This document shows positions 33,328 to 42,175 of a DNA stretch of 64,000 bases, one piece after another (the stretch's first letter is position 1; every line of letters begins with the position of its first letter). The notes below the pieces were generated by a model, which worked only from the letters and a program-made list of their open reading frames with translations, made no database searches and had not been told where the DNA came from. The position numbers were made by a program, and so were the translations under genes. Source of the stretch: Acidobacteriaceae bacterium (GTDB taxonomy: Bacteria; Acidobacteriota; Terriglobia; Bryobacterales; Bryobacteraceae); NCBI GenBank assembly GCA_019233755.1, contig JAFAMD010000057.1, positions 1-64,000 of the forward strand, read 5' to 3'.

Positions 33328-34344
33328 ATGCGAGCGCTTATTCTGGGCATCTGCGCACTTGTTGGTGCAACCGTCCTGGGAGCGGCCGAGAAGCCGCTCG
33401 AAATCTTCTTCGTTGACGTGGAAGGCGGCCAGGCTACTTTATTCGTCTCGCCCGCCGGCCAAAGCCTCCTGATAGATACCGGATGGGGCTACAACGCATT
33501 TCGTGATGCCGACCGCATCGCCGCGGCAGCCAAGCTCGCGAAGATCAAAAAAATCGATTACGTTCTCATCACTCACTATCACACCGACCATGTGGGCGGC
33601 GTTCCGCAGTTGATTCAGAAGATCCCGGTTGGTACATTCATCGATCACGGTCCGAATCGCGAGAACTCCAAAGACACCGCAACTCTTTACTCTGAGTATC
33701 AGACGGCCACCGCCGGCATCAACCACATCACTGCGCACCCGGGCGATCAACTGCCTATCAAAGGCATGAACGTTGTGGTGGTCAGCGCCGACGGCAATGT
33801 GATCGGCCATCCGCTGCCGGGCGGCGGGCAGCCGAACTCGTTTTGCTCAGGTGTGCCGGAGAAAGCAACCGACCCGAGCGAGAACGCCCGTTCCACAGGT
33901 GTTGTGATCACCTTCGGCAACCTGCGCATCGTCGACCTGGGAGACCTCACCTGGAACAAGGAGCTCGAACTGGTTTGCCCGAATAACAAGCTGGGACGTG
34001 CCGATATATTCGTGGTGTCGCACCATGGCATGGACATAAGCAACAGTCCGGCCCTGGTGCACGCTCTTCAGCCGCGCGTCGCCATTATGGACAACGGCAG
34101 CAAGAAGGGCGCATCGCCGACGGCTTGGGATGTCGTGAAATCGTCGCCAGGCCTGCAGGATCTGTGGCAATTGCATTTCGCCGATGCCGGCGGCAGCGAG
34201 CACAACGTGCAGGACCCGTACATTGCAAACGTAACCGAGGCCGATACAGGCTACTACCTTAAAGTCACGGCAGAGCCCGACGGGAGTTTTAAGGTCTACA
34301 ATCCGCGGAACAAACTGTCGAAGGACTACCCGGCTACCCGGTGA
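33328..34344 (+). CDS. Secreted metallo-beta-lactamase-fold hydrolase
   Basis: A 338-aa secreted protein with a signal peptide (RALILGICALVGATVLGAAE) and a ComEC-type metallo-beta-lactamase fold. The metal motif LITHYHTDHVGGVPQL (HxHxDH) is near residue 72, with DTGWGYN before it and VVSHHGMDISNS later. The ATG at 33328 is favoured over an upstream one at 33256 because it starts the signal peptide. Relatives include extracellular nucleases; no substrate can be given. It is monocistronic. Confidence 0.82.
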   Translation: MRALILGICALVGATVLGAAEKPLEIFFVDVEGGQATLFVSPAGQSLLIDTGWGYNAFRDADRIAAAAKLAKIKKIDYVLITHYHTDHVGGVPQLIQKIPVGTFIDHGPNRENSKDTATLYSEYQTATAGINHITAHPGDQLPIKGMNVVVVSADGNVIGHPLPGGGQPNSFCSGVPEKATDPSENARSTGVVITFGNLRIVDLGDLTWNKELELVCPNNKLGRADIFVVSHHGMDISNSPALVHALQPRVAIMDNGSKKGASPTAWDVVKSSPGLQDLWQLHFADAGGSEHNVQDPYIANVTEADTGYYLKVTAEPDGSFKVYNPRNKLSKDYPATR

Positions 34345-34824
34345 TCGAGTTCGAGGATAAATGGCCCGAGTAGCCGTCCAGTCGCCGGTCTTCCCGTTCC
34401 CGGAAAGTACGCCCTTCATGGAATCGCGGTCAACCGTGCCGATGTAATCCAGCGGAACCCCTAATCTTCACATGGAACGTAACCTTGTTGCCGTCCACTG
34501 CTCCCGCCAGCGCACCCGGCTGGCGCGGCCCCTTGAATGTCTGAAATATGGATGGGACACGGCCACCTCCTGAGCGTTCCGGATGGTCGGGGAAGCTTCG
34601 AGATTAAGCAACTGACGCCCGTTGATCAGGCCCGCGTGAAGGCTTGCCAATAATGTCCCGTCACAGGCGGCGAATATCCGAAACATGTTACGGTTCAAAA
34701 AGATACCGGTCGCCGAGGTTGGTTCACTTGCATTCGCGTAGCAGAATCAACGACGCGCGGAGTATCCCCGGAAACACACTGCTATAGTCGGACGCCATGC
34801 CCCGTGTAGGGACTTGCTTAACTA
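34345..34824. other. Intergenic region with gene remnant
   Basis: About 480 bp between the metallo-beta-lactamase gene and hicA. The minus strand carries the remnant described separately at 34350-34570. Apart from that I see no gene. A TATAGT sequence near 34780 could be a -10 for hicA, but no fitting -35 is seen. Confidence 0.5.
34350..34570 (-). pseudogene. Decayed C-terminal domain of a beta-rich protein
   Basis: On the minus strand, FKGPRQPGALAGAVDGNKVT followed by FHVKI reads in one frame, and VPLDYIGTVDRDSMKGVL followed by SGNGKTGDWTATR in another. Joined by one frameshift they form a beta-rich domain with the GTVDGD...KG...WTATR pattern seen at the C-terminus of acidobacterial secreted enzymes. 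No stop follows at the expected place, and nothing upstream continues the gene. I infer an old, decayed fragment. Confidence 0.45.
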
Positions 34825-35124
34825 ATGGGACAACGGAAGTACCCACCGCTAACTCCATCAGAAGTCATCGATAATTTGAAAGCTCTCGGATTCAGGCAGG
34901 TTCGAAGGGAAGGCTCTCACCCCCATTTTGAACGGGCGGCGGACGGGAAACGACCGAGAAGCATTGTGACAGTTGATATGGCCGAAAAGGACTTCGGCGA
35001 AACGCTAATCAAAAGCATGATTTCCCAATCCAACTTCAAAAGGGACGAGTTCTACGGCGCGACAAAGCATTCGGCCCGGAAGGCGAGCGTCAGGCTATTC
35101 GTCATCGCAGAGAGCAAATCCTAA
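34825..35124 (+). CDS. hicA: HicA-family mRNA interferase
   Basis: A 99-aa protein whose first ~65 residues form the HicA double-stranded RNA-binding-like fold: SEVIDNLKALGFRQVRREGSHPHFE, with the key His in GSHPHF near residue 36, then SIVTVDMAEKDFGETLIKSM. HicA toxins cut mRNA. The length is about 30 residues more than average because of a basic tail (KRDEFYGATKHSARKASVRL). The gene is first in a pair with hicB, 76 bp upstream of it; most hicAB pairs are closer. Confidence 0.75.
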   Translation: MGQRKYPPLTPSEVIDNLKALGFRQVRREGSHPHFERAADGKRPRSIVTVDMAEKDFGETLIKSMISQSNFKRDEFYGATKHSARKASVRLFVIAESKS

Positions 35125-35200
35125 TTGGCCGAAGTAATTTTCTTGTCCGGCGACCGTCTAAAATAGCAGATATAGTGCAAGAACCATAGAGGGAGGCGAC

Positions 35201-35578
35201 GTGTCCGCAGTTTTAGAACACCATACCGAAGCCGCCGTCAAGTCGCACCACGATTGCAAAATCCCGGATCTACGCTGTTTCATGTATCGGGAATCATCCG
35301 GAAGCTACTTGGCTGAATGCATTGACCTCAATTTGATCGCGCAGGGCAAATCGCCTGCCAAGGCACAAGAGAGTCTGGAGAACGCGATAAACGGCTATCT
35401 CCGCGTGGCGCTGAGCGGCGACCCGACCGGCCTCGTCCCACGCCCGTCACCACTTTCACGGCGCGCCCTATACCACTGGGGCCGACTCGTCAATACGGCT
35501 CTGCAAGCGATTCACAAAACGCGCAAAGGATTTAAGACCTTTGTTCTCTCATCAGAGCAAGCTAGTTCCTATTGCTGA
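35201..35578 (+). CDS. hicB: HicB-family antitoxin
   Basis: A 125-aa protein. The HicB-like domain spans about residues 28-75 (SYLAECIDLNLIAQGKSPAK, then AQESLENAINGYL). The C-terminal 45 residues end without a recognisable HTH or RHH domain. The start is GTG after a clear Shine-Dalgarno, GGGAGG. It should neutralise the HicA toxin, but without a DNA-binding domain its autoregulation is unclear. A good terminator follows at 35599. Confidence 0.72.
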   Translation: MSAVLEHHTEAAVKSHHDCKIPDLRCFMYRESSGSYLAECIDLNLIAQGKSPAKAQESLENAINGYLRVALSGDPTGLVPRPSPLSRRALYHWGRLVNTALQAIHKTRKGFKTFVLSSEQASSYC

Positions 35579-35598
35579 TCGCATCCATTCAGTTAGAA

Positions 35599-35633
35599 GC
35601 CCGCGACCTGAAGATCAGTTCGCGGGCTTTTTC
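35599..35633 (+). terminator. Rho-independent terminator after hicB
   Basis: GCCCGCGA (35599-35606) pairs with TCGCGGGC (35620-35627) and is followed by TTTTTCGTTT. It lies 20 bp after hicB. It faces the end of dnaJ and might also limit minus-strand transcription, though only the plus strand has a T-run. Confidence 0.85.
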
Positions 35634-35709
35634 GTTTAGCTGGACACTGGAGCAGCCGCGGCCGGTGTGCGCCTTATCCGACGGCGGCGATGGTATCCGT
35701 CTCGCCCTC

Positions 35710-36834
35710 TCACCCGAAAAAGTCGCGAACCTTTTCGAAAACGCTCTTCTCGTGCGGGGCGTTGTCTGCCGGCAGCACCTGGCGAAGCTCTTCGAAGAGC
35801 CGGCGCTGATCACGGGTAAGCTTCTTCGGGATCTGCACGTCGACATGCACGTACAGATCGCCCCGCGCGCGGCTGTTCAGATGAGGAACACCCAGGTTCC
35901 GCAGGCGGAAATGAGCAGCAGACTGCGTTCCTTCAGGAATCTTGATTTTCTGCGGACCATCGAACGTCTCAATCTCGATCTCGGCGCCCAGCGCTGCTTG
36001 CGCTACATTAACCGGCAAAGTGCAGTGCAGGTCGTTCTCGCGCCGTTCGAAGATCGAGTGCTCCGCGACTTTGATCACCACATATAAGTCCCCCGGCTGG
36101 CCGCCGCCCGGCGGTGCCGGATTTCCTTCCGCGGACAACCGCAGCCGGGTGCCGTTATCGACGCCGGCCGGGATATTCACCTTCAGCTTCTTCTCGGTGC
36201 GGTGGAAGCCCTCGCCTCTGCATTGCGAACAAGCCTGGCGGATGACCTTTCCGCGGCCGCCGCAAGTGGGGCATGTCTTGCGGATGGCAAGAAAACTCTG
36301 TTGATAGAGTACTTCGCCGCGGCCGTTACAAACCGAGCAGGTGACCAGTCCGCCGTTCGGCTCGCCGCCCGTTCCCTGGCACTTCGAGCATGCCTCCATG
36401 CGCGGAATCTGCAGATCCACCGACACTCCCCGCATGGAGTCTTCAAAGCTGATCTCGAGATCGTAGCGGAGGTCCTCGCCCCGCTGCGGCCCGCGGGAGC
36501 GGCCCCGGCGTTGCCCGAAAATGTCTCCGAGCCCAAACAGGTCGCCGAGAATATCGCCGAAATCGGCGAACGCGCTCTCGTCGAAACCCGGAGCGCCGCC
36601 ACCGTTCACTCCCTGGTGTCCGAACCGGTCGTAAGCGGCGCGTTTCTGCGCATCGCTCAGCACGGCATAGGCTTCCGCTGCTTCCTTGAACTTCTCCTCG
36701 GCTTCGTGATTGCCGGGATTCCGGTCCGGATGATACTGCAACGCCAACTTGCGATAGGCGCTCTTGAGCGTCTGTTCGTCACATTCGCGCGAGACGCTCA
36801 GGACTTCGTAATAATCTCTTTTGGCGACACTCAT
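35710..36834 (-). CDS. dnaJ: Chaperone DnaJ
   Basis: A 374-aa full-length DnaJ that stimulates DnaK. The J domain (RDYYEVLSVSRECDEQTLKS; HPD in LQYHPDRNPGN) is followed by the Gly/Phe region, then four zinc-binding repeats (CSKCQGTG, CSVCNGRG, CPTCGGRG, CSQCRGEG) and the C-terminal beta domains. It follows grpE by 30 bp on the same strand; dnaK and hrcA are not in the window. I see no CIRCE element upstream of the pair. Confidence 0.96.
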   Translation of the reverse strand: MSVAKRDYYEVLSVSRECDEQTLKSAYRKLALQYHPDRNPGNHEAEEKFKEAAEAYAVLSDAQKRAAYDRFGHQGVNGGGAPGFDESAFADFGDILGDLFGLGDIFGQRRGRSRGPQRGEDLRYDLEISFEDSMRGVSVDLQIPRMEACSKCQGTGGEPNGGLVTCSVCNGRGEVLYQQSFLAIRKTCPTCGGRGKVIRQACSQCRGEGFHRTEKKLKVNIPAGVDNGTRLRLSAEGNPAPPGGGQPGDLYVVIKVAEHSIFERRENDLHCTLPVNVAQAALGAEIEIETFDGPQKIKIPEGTQSAAHFRLRNLGVPHLNSRARGDLYVHVDVQIPKKLTRDQRRLFEELRQVLPADNAPHEKSVFEKVRDFFG

Positions 36835-36864
36835 CGAAAGTTAAGGCCGTTCTGCTTTGCCGTC

Positions 36865-37449
36865 TTATGCGTTGACAGCGACTTTCACCATGGCAGGGCG
36901 GATAAGCCGGCCTTTGAAATTGTAACCGCGCTGATATTCTTCGAGAATCGTTTGATCGGGCTGATCTTTCGTGTCCACCATCTCGACAGCGTGATGGATG
37001 TGCGGATTGAATACCGTTTCTGTGGGAATCGGCTCCAGGCCTAACTTCTTGAGTGCCTCGAAGAGCCGCTGGTAGATCATTTCCATGCCGCGCGCATATT
37101 CCTTATCGGCACTCTCCACCTTCAGCGCCCGCTCGAAATCGTCGAGCACGGGAAGGAGCGCTTTGATCGTGTCGATGGCAGCGAATTCCAGCAGTTCCCC
37201 GCGTTCGCGCTCCACGCGCTTCCGATAGTTGTCGAACTCAGCCTGCCGGCGCTGCAGCAGTTCCTGCAATTCCGTCTTTTCTTTGGCCAGGCGGTCGCGC
37301 TCGGTCAGGATTTCGGCGATTCCGAGTACGTTGTCGCGGCCCTCCGACACGGCGGACGATTCATCCGCCTGTGCGCGCACTTCTTCAGCCACAGCATTAT
37401 TGTTGTTTCCGGATTCCATTGCTACACCCAATGATGGAGTTGTCGTCAA
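36865..37449 (-). CDS. grpE: Nucleotide exchange factor GrpE
   Basis: A 194-aa GrpE that releases ADP from DnaK. A long N-terminal coiled coil (ERDRLAKEKTELQELLQRRQ) leads to the four-helix and beta regions with the family signature FDNYRKRVERERGELLEFA and the GLEPIPTETVFNPHIHHAVE ending. The start is the ATG at 37449. It is the first gene of grpE-dnaJ, about 100 bp downstream of recA on the same strand. Confidence 0.93.
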   Translation of the reverse strand: MTTTPSLGVAMESGNNNNAVAEEVRAQADESSAVSEGRDNVLGIAEILTERDRLAKEKTELQELLQRRQAEFDNYRKRVERERGELLEFAAIDTIKALLPVLDDFERALKVESADKEYARGMEMIYQRLFEALKKLGLEPIPTETVFNPHIHHAVEMVDTKDQPDQTILEEYQRGYNFKGRLIRPAMVKVAVNA

Positions 37450-37554
37450 CTCTTAAAGAGGGAATGAGGGATAGAGATATCCCTTTAAATTCCAGCGTAA
37501 CAGAGAATCGGGATTTTCGAAACTTTGAGCTTAAGTTATTGAATACAGGCTGCT

Positions 37555-38631
37555 TCAGCCTCGACTGCGAGCCGTCGCCGGCTTGGCCGTATCAATCGGC
37601 GTGGGCGCTGCGGTGGTTGCCTCCGGCTCGGCCGTCTTCACCAGGCCGAGTGCCTTACGCAACTCCGCATCGACTTTGGCGCGGATGTCGGGGTTGTCCT
37701 TCAGAAACTGCCGCGCATTTTCACGGCCCTGACCAATACGCTCACCCTTGTAGCTATACCAGGACCCGCTCTTTTCGACCAGGTTCTGCGTGACGCCCAG
37801 GTCCAGCAAATCGCCTTCGCGCGAAACGCCCTCGCCATAAATAATGTCGAACTCGGCTTCACGGAATGGCGGAGCCACCTTGTTCTTCACGATCTTGACC
37901 TTGGTACGGTTGCCTGTCACCGCTTCGCCGTCTTTGATGGCGGCTATGCGGCGGATATCCAGCCGCACGGAGGAATAGAATTTCAGCGCGCGGCCGCCGG
38001 TGGTGGTTTCGGGGTTCCCGAACATCACCCCGATTTTTTCGCGGATCTGATTGATGAAAATCAGGCAGGTATTCGATTTCGCCACGATTCCGGTAAGCTT
38101 GCGCATGGCTTGCGACATCAGCCGCGCCTGCACGCCCATGTGCGAATCGCCCATTTCGCCATCGAGCTCGGCTTTGGGGACAAGCGCCGCAACCGAGTCG
38201 ACCACCAGCACATCAATGGAGCCCGACGTGATCAGCGCGCTGGTGATTTCGAGCGCCTGCTCGGCGAAATCCGGCTGTGAAACGAGCAGGTTATCCACAT
38301 CGACGCCAAGCTGCTTCGCATACACCGGGTCCAGCGCGTGTTCGACGTCAATGAAGGCCGCCATGCCGCCTTGTTTTTGGGCCTCGGCCACCACCTGCAG
38401 CGCGATGGTTGTTTTACCGGACGACTCCGGCCCGAAGATCTCGCAGATTCGGCCGCGCGGCATTCCGCCCACCCCAAGTGCGTAGTCGACGGAAATGGAT
38501 CCGGTCGAAATGGCAGAGACCGGAACGATGGCTTCCTTTGCGCCGAGGCGCAGGATAGACCCTTTGCCAAATTGTTTCTCGATCTGGCCCAGCGTCAGGG
38601 TCAGTGTGCGGCTGCGCTCTTTCTCGTCCAT
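37555..38631 (-). CDS. recA: Recombinase RecA
   Basis: A 358-aa RecA for homologous recombination and SOS induction. The ATP-binding Walker A motif [17 protein letters not shown] is near residue 66, followed by the Walker [14 protein letters not shown] and the L1/L2 loops ([20 protein letters not shown]). Length is normal. It has its own promoter just upstream. The next gene on this strand, grpE, is unrelated in role. Confidence 0.97.
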   Translation of the reverse strand: MDEKERSRTLTLTLGQIEKQFGKGSILRLGAKEAIVPVSAISTGSISVDYALGVGGMPRGRICEIFGPESSGKTTIALQVVAEAQKQGGMAAFIDVEHALDPVYAKQLGVDVDNLLVSQPDFAEQALEITSALITSGSIDVLVVDSVAALVPKAELDGEMGDSHMGVQARLMSQAMRKLTGIVAKSNTCLIFINQIREKIGVMFGNPETTTGGRALKFYSSVRLDIRRIAAIKDGEAVTGNRTKVKIVKNKVAPPFREAEFDIIYGEGVSREGDLLDLGVTQNLVEKSGSWYSYKGERIGQGRENARQFLKDNPDIRAKVDAELRKALGLVKTAEPEATTAAPTPIDTAKPATARSRG

Positions 38632-38672
38632 GCAGATTCCTTATTAAAGCTTGGGCGGGGGTACCCTCAGCC

Positions 38673-38700
38673 AGTATAACGTCAAACAAAAGGCGAACAA
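38673..38700 (-). promoter_or_regulatory. Candidate recA promoter
   Basis: On the minus strand TTGTTC (38700-38695) and TATACT (38678-38673) are separated by 16 bp, about 40 bp before the recA ATG. A palindrome AACAA-G-TTGTT (38696-38706) overlaps the -35 and could be an operator, perhaps for LexA, although it does not match the common consensus closely. Confidence 0.45.
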
Positions 38701-38843
38701 GTTGTTTTTTGAGGCTTAATTCAATACTGGTCGATCAAGCCGGGCGGTGCCCATGGTCCGCTTATTGCCAATGCACCCAGTTGGGCCTACAGTAGGACAA
38801 AAAGAACAGGACGAACTGACAGGAGGCGTCGCGCGGACCCGCT

Positions 38844-41090
38844 ATGCGACTGATCATCCCGTTTCTTCTGGCAACTGCTGTCTGTTTTGCGCAAGGGAGC
38901 GCTCCGGTGCCGATCCAACCATTCGCTTTACACGTCCGTCAGTTGGAGGATGCACTCGACTACCTGGGCCAACCGCTGCCCACCGCCGATCAGAAAGTAA
39001 TCAATGATGCAATTGGCCAGGCCGATGAAACTAAGTCCGTTGCCCAGATAGAACAGATCTTTGACAAGTACGTTCTCTGCTTCGTAGACATCAACGCGGA
39101 GAGCCGGGTCAAGGTCGAAGCGGGTCCGGCAAAACCGGAGTTAGTGGAAGGCGGAACACGACTGTTCCTGGTGAAGGTCCGCAATCAGGCGCACGTTACT
39201 GCACGCCTGGTCGTCAACAGCCCGAATTCGGGCGACGTCTATGTCCGCTCTCAAGGCGATCCTGAACCGAAGATCGAGCTTACCGCCCATGATGCGGCTG
39301 AGCGGTGGGCAGACATTTCGCTCTTCAATAAGCCTCCGATGAATAAGAGCCTCCTGGGGCTTGGCGTTGAGTATCAAATTCTCGAAGTGTACAGCCGCGA
39401 CCAGGGGCAGCGGGCAGCGAAAATCAGCTTTAACGTGGGACAGGGCTCCCAGGATATCGGCTTCCGTAACGACACGCTTATCGTCTTCAACGCCCTTCCC
39501 GCGCATCGGATTAAGCTCCACATCAGCGACGAGAACGGCAAGCCGGCGATAGCATCGTTTGTTGTGCGCGATCGGCAGAATCGCGTTTATCCGAACCCTG
39601 CTAAGCGCCTGGCTCCGGATTTCTTTTTCCAGCCGCAGGTCTACCGTTCCGACGGAGAAACGCTGGATCTGCCGGATGGTTACTACACCATTGCGTATAC
39701 GGGCGGGCCGGAGTTTCTGACTCATACGAAGGAGGTTCCGGTTGACGCGAACGGTCCGGCGGAACTCAGCTTCCGGCTCGAGCGTTGGATTGATCCCTCC
39801 AAATTCGGCTGGTACTCGAGCGATCACCATATTCACGCGGCTGGTTGCTCGCACTATCAAAATCCAACTGAAGGCGTGCTCCCGAGCGATATGAACCGGC
39901 AAGTTCGCGGCGAGAATCTGAATATCACCGCAGTGCTGACTTGGGGCCCTGATTACTACTACCAGAAACAGTTTTTCAGTGGCCATGACGACCCGCTCTC
40001 CACGGCTTCCTGCCTGATGCATTACGACCTTGAAGTCTCCGGCTTTCCTTCCAGCCACTCCGGCCATCTTGTTCTGCTGGGCCTCCATCAGCAGGATTAT
40101 CCAGGGACAAAACGAATCGAGGAGTGGCCCACTTGGGATCTCCCCATCCTTCAGTGGGCAAAATCCCAGGGAGCAACGGTTGGATTTGCGCACTCGGGAT
40201 GGGGGCTCCAGGTGAGCGGGCGCGACCTGCCGGCGTTTCAGATGCCCGCTTTTGATGGCATTGGAGCAAACGAGTATATTGCCGACGTCACCCAGCCCGG
40301 TGCGGTCGATTTCATCTCAGCCGGCGATACGCCCTATATATGGGAACTAAGCATCTGGTATCACACACTCAACGTCGGCTTCCGTACCACGATTTCGGGC
40401 GAGACAGATTTTCCGTGCATTTACGACGGCCGTGTCGGCCAGGGTAGAGGTTACGCCAAAATCGATGGCGCTCTCAATTATGCCAAATGGCTCAATGCCA
40501 TTCGAAATGGCAGGCTCTATGTCTCTGATGGGCGCAGTCATCTCATGGATTTCAGCGTGAACGGAACAGAGGTTGGGACGGAAAACAGTGAGGTGCGCCT
40601 CAACGCTCCGGGTACGATCACCGCGCGAGTACAGGTGGCGGCGAATCTGGACTCGGTTCCGAATGAGGCCGTCCGGCATCTCGATTATGATGAAAAGCCG
40701 TATTGGGATCTTGAGCGGGCCCGAGTTGGCGAAACAAGACAAGTTCCCGTCGAGTTAGTTGTCAATGGCAAACCGGTGGCGCGGCAGGAAGTACTTGCGG
40801 ATGGCACGAAGCACGACATTGTGTTTCAGACCACCATTAACAAGAGCAGTTGGGTCGCAGTACGGATTTTGCCGTCCTCGCATACCAACCCTATCTTCGT
40901 CCTGGTGGGCGGCAAACCAATCCGGGCTTCGCGACGGAGCGCCGAGTGGTGTTTGGCGGCCGTGCATCAATGCTGGACGCAAAAGGCGCGGAACATCTCT
41001 CCGTCCCAAATTGGGGATGCGAGAAAGGCATACGACCATGCGGCTGACGTGTATCGCCAGCTCATCGCCGAAAACGATCCCGACCAATAA
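38844..41090 (+). CDS. CehA/McbA family metallohydrolase
   Basis: A 748-aa secreted protein with a signal peptide (RLIIPFLLATAVCFAQG). The N-terminal 320 residues are beta-rich. The catalytic part is a PHP-like metallohydrolase: FGWYSSDHHIHAAGCSHYQN with the HxH metal motif near residue 335, ATVGFAHSGWGLQ near residue 450, and SGETDFPCIYDGRVG. CehA/McbA enzymes hydrolyse amide or ester bonds, for example of carbaryl. No substrate can be assigned. Confidence 0.82.
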   Translation: MRLIIPFLLATAVCFAQGSAPVPIQPFALHVRQLEDALDYLGQPLPTADQKVINDAIGQADETKSVAQIEQIFDKYVLCFVDINAESRVKVEAGPAKPELVEGGTRLFLVKVRNQAHVTARLVVNSPNSGDVYVRSQGDPEPKIELTAHDAAERWADISLFNKPPMNKSLLGLGVEYQILEVYSRDQGQRAAKISFNVGQGSQDIGFRNDTLIVFNALPAHRIKLHISDENGKPAIASFVVRDRQNRVYPNPAKRLAPDFFFQPQVYRSDGETLDLPDGYYTIAYTGGPEFLTHTKEVPVDANGPAELSFRLERWIDPSKFGWYSSDHHIHAAGCSHYQNPTEGVLPSDMNRQVRGENLNITAVLTWGPDYYYQKQFFSGHDDPLSTASCLMHYDLEVSGFPSSHSGHLVLLGLHQQDYPGTKRIEEWPTWDLPILQWAKSQGATVGFAHSGWGLQVSGRDLPAFQMPAFDGIGANEYIADVTQPGAVDFISAGDTPYIWELSIWYHTLNVGFRTTISGETDFPCIYDGRVGQGRGYAKIDGALNYAKWLNAIRNGRLYVSDGRSHLMDFSVNGTEVGTENSEVRLNAPGTITARVQVAANLDSVPNEAVRHLDYDEKPYWDLERARVGETRQVPVELVVNGKPVARQEVLADGTKHDIVFQTTINKSSWVAVRILPSSHTNPIFVLVGGKPIRASRRSAEWCLAAVHQCWTQKARNISPSQIGDARKAYDHAADVYRQLIAENDPDQ

Positions 41091-41292
41091 AGCGGCGGCG
41101 CTTTCATCCGCTTCGATAGCAAGAGCCTGCTCGCCGCGGCCTTTTGCGGATTCATGGAACATAGCGGCAAAGCGTGCGTATGTATGCTGCAGTTCCATAT
41201 ATTGAGCTTACGGATGTTAAACAATCGAGACTGCAGCAGCCGAATCAGTGCTGCAATCCGGCTTTCCCCCCGATTCAAGCGAGAGAACGCCA

Positions 41293-41664
41293 ATGTCAAC
41301 AAGTAATTCAACCTCGACGCGAGTAATTCGGCGGTTTGTCCTGTTTGAGGGCCTCGCATTTGTGGCGGCTGCGCTAACGCATTTCGGTATCTTAAGCGCC
41401 GCTTACAGACACCGGCCGGCAGGCACAGCCGAGGGCGTAATTGGGATCGTTCTTCTCATCGGCTGGGTGTCGACCTCGATCCGCCCGCGATCAACGCGCA
41501 TGATCGGGGTCACCGTGCAAGCGTTCGCGCTCTTCGGAACGCTGGTCGGGATATTCACGATCATCGTTGGCGTAGGTCCTCGGACAGTGCCCGATATTAC
41601 CTACCATGCGGTAATAGTCGTTGCTCTCGTATGGGGGTTGGCCGCCGCCGTGCGAATGAAGTAA
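41293..41664 (+). CDS. Small four-helix membrane protein
   Basis: A 123-aa protein with four hydrophobic stretches (FVLFEGLAFVAAALTHFGIL; GVIGIVLLIGWVS; GVTVQAFALFGTLVGIFTII; ITYHAVIVVALVWGLAAAV). I do not recognise a named family. The ATG at 41293 is preferred to an upstream one at 41248. It has no operon partner. Confidence 0.65.
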   Translation: MSTSNSTSTRVIRRFVLFEGLAFVAAALTHFGILSAAYRHRPAGTAEGVIGIVLLIGWVSTSIRPRSTRMIGVTVQAFALFGTLVGIFTIIVGVGPRTVPDITYHAVIVVALVWGLAAAVRMK

Positions 41665-42175
41665 ACATGGATGTTAGCGGCAGGGGGGGTCAACAGACCT
41701 GTTGCCTTCCCGCAGAAAGTATGTCATTTCCGCTTGAATCCGTGAAACATTCACGCCCGTGCCAACACGCCCGATGATAGCCAGCCAGTGGACATCGGCC
41801 TTTCTGAGCACCATTGTGACCACCGGACATGGATCTTTTTATAAGAGCGACGCCGCTTAAGTCCGGATCTGCGCTACTCCGCGGACGTTGCAGAGCAAAC
41901 TCGGTCCAGATGCTGGTGGAGGCGGCCCGATGACGGTACCAGCAATCATCAGGTCGACTTATTGTTGGTTCGTGGACTTCCCGCAGCCGCTAACCATCAT
42001 CTCCTCACACAACCTCCGCGTTACAGACTCTTGACAATCGCAGGTAAAACTAACATACTACGGTCACTGTCAGGTGGTTAGTACGACGCTGCTCCGTTGT
42101 TGAACCAATTAACTTCTTAGGGGGACCGTGCCTCGCACCGCATGAACAGCGCATGCCGGCGCTGAGGGGATTTCT
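41665..42175. other. Intergenic region upstream of the TonB receptor
   Basis: About 510 bp without coding sequence that I can support. The clear signal is a promoter at 42031-42059, 117 bp upstream of the receptor ATG, which implies an untranslated leader of about 110 bases. I see no known riboswitch in that leader. Confidence 0.5.
42031..42059 (+). promoter_or_regulatory. Sigma-70-type promoter for the TonB receptor
   Basis: TTGACA (42031-42036), 17 bp, then CATACT (42054-42059). The -35 is perfect and the -10 matches TATAAT at three to four positions. It is the best promoter in this part of the window, and the only one near the receptor gene. Confidence 0.6.

Noticed and set aside
37450-37554. 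CIRCE (HrcA) element upstream of grpE-dnaJ
   Set aside because: No TTAGCACTC-N9-GAGTGCTAA-like pair is visible.
38696-38706. LexA box at the recA promoter
   Set aside because: The AACAA-G-TTGTT palindrome overlaps the -35 but does not match the known GAAC/GTTC box; kept only as a remark in the promoter entry.
39141-40193. Long minus-strand open frame (350 aa) antisense to the CehA/McbA gene
   Set aside because: The sequence is not protein-like (irregular composition, no motif) and the sense strand codes for a clear metallohydrolase.
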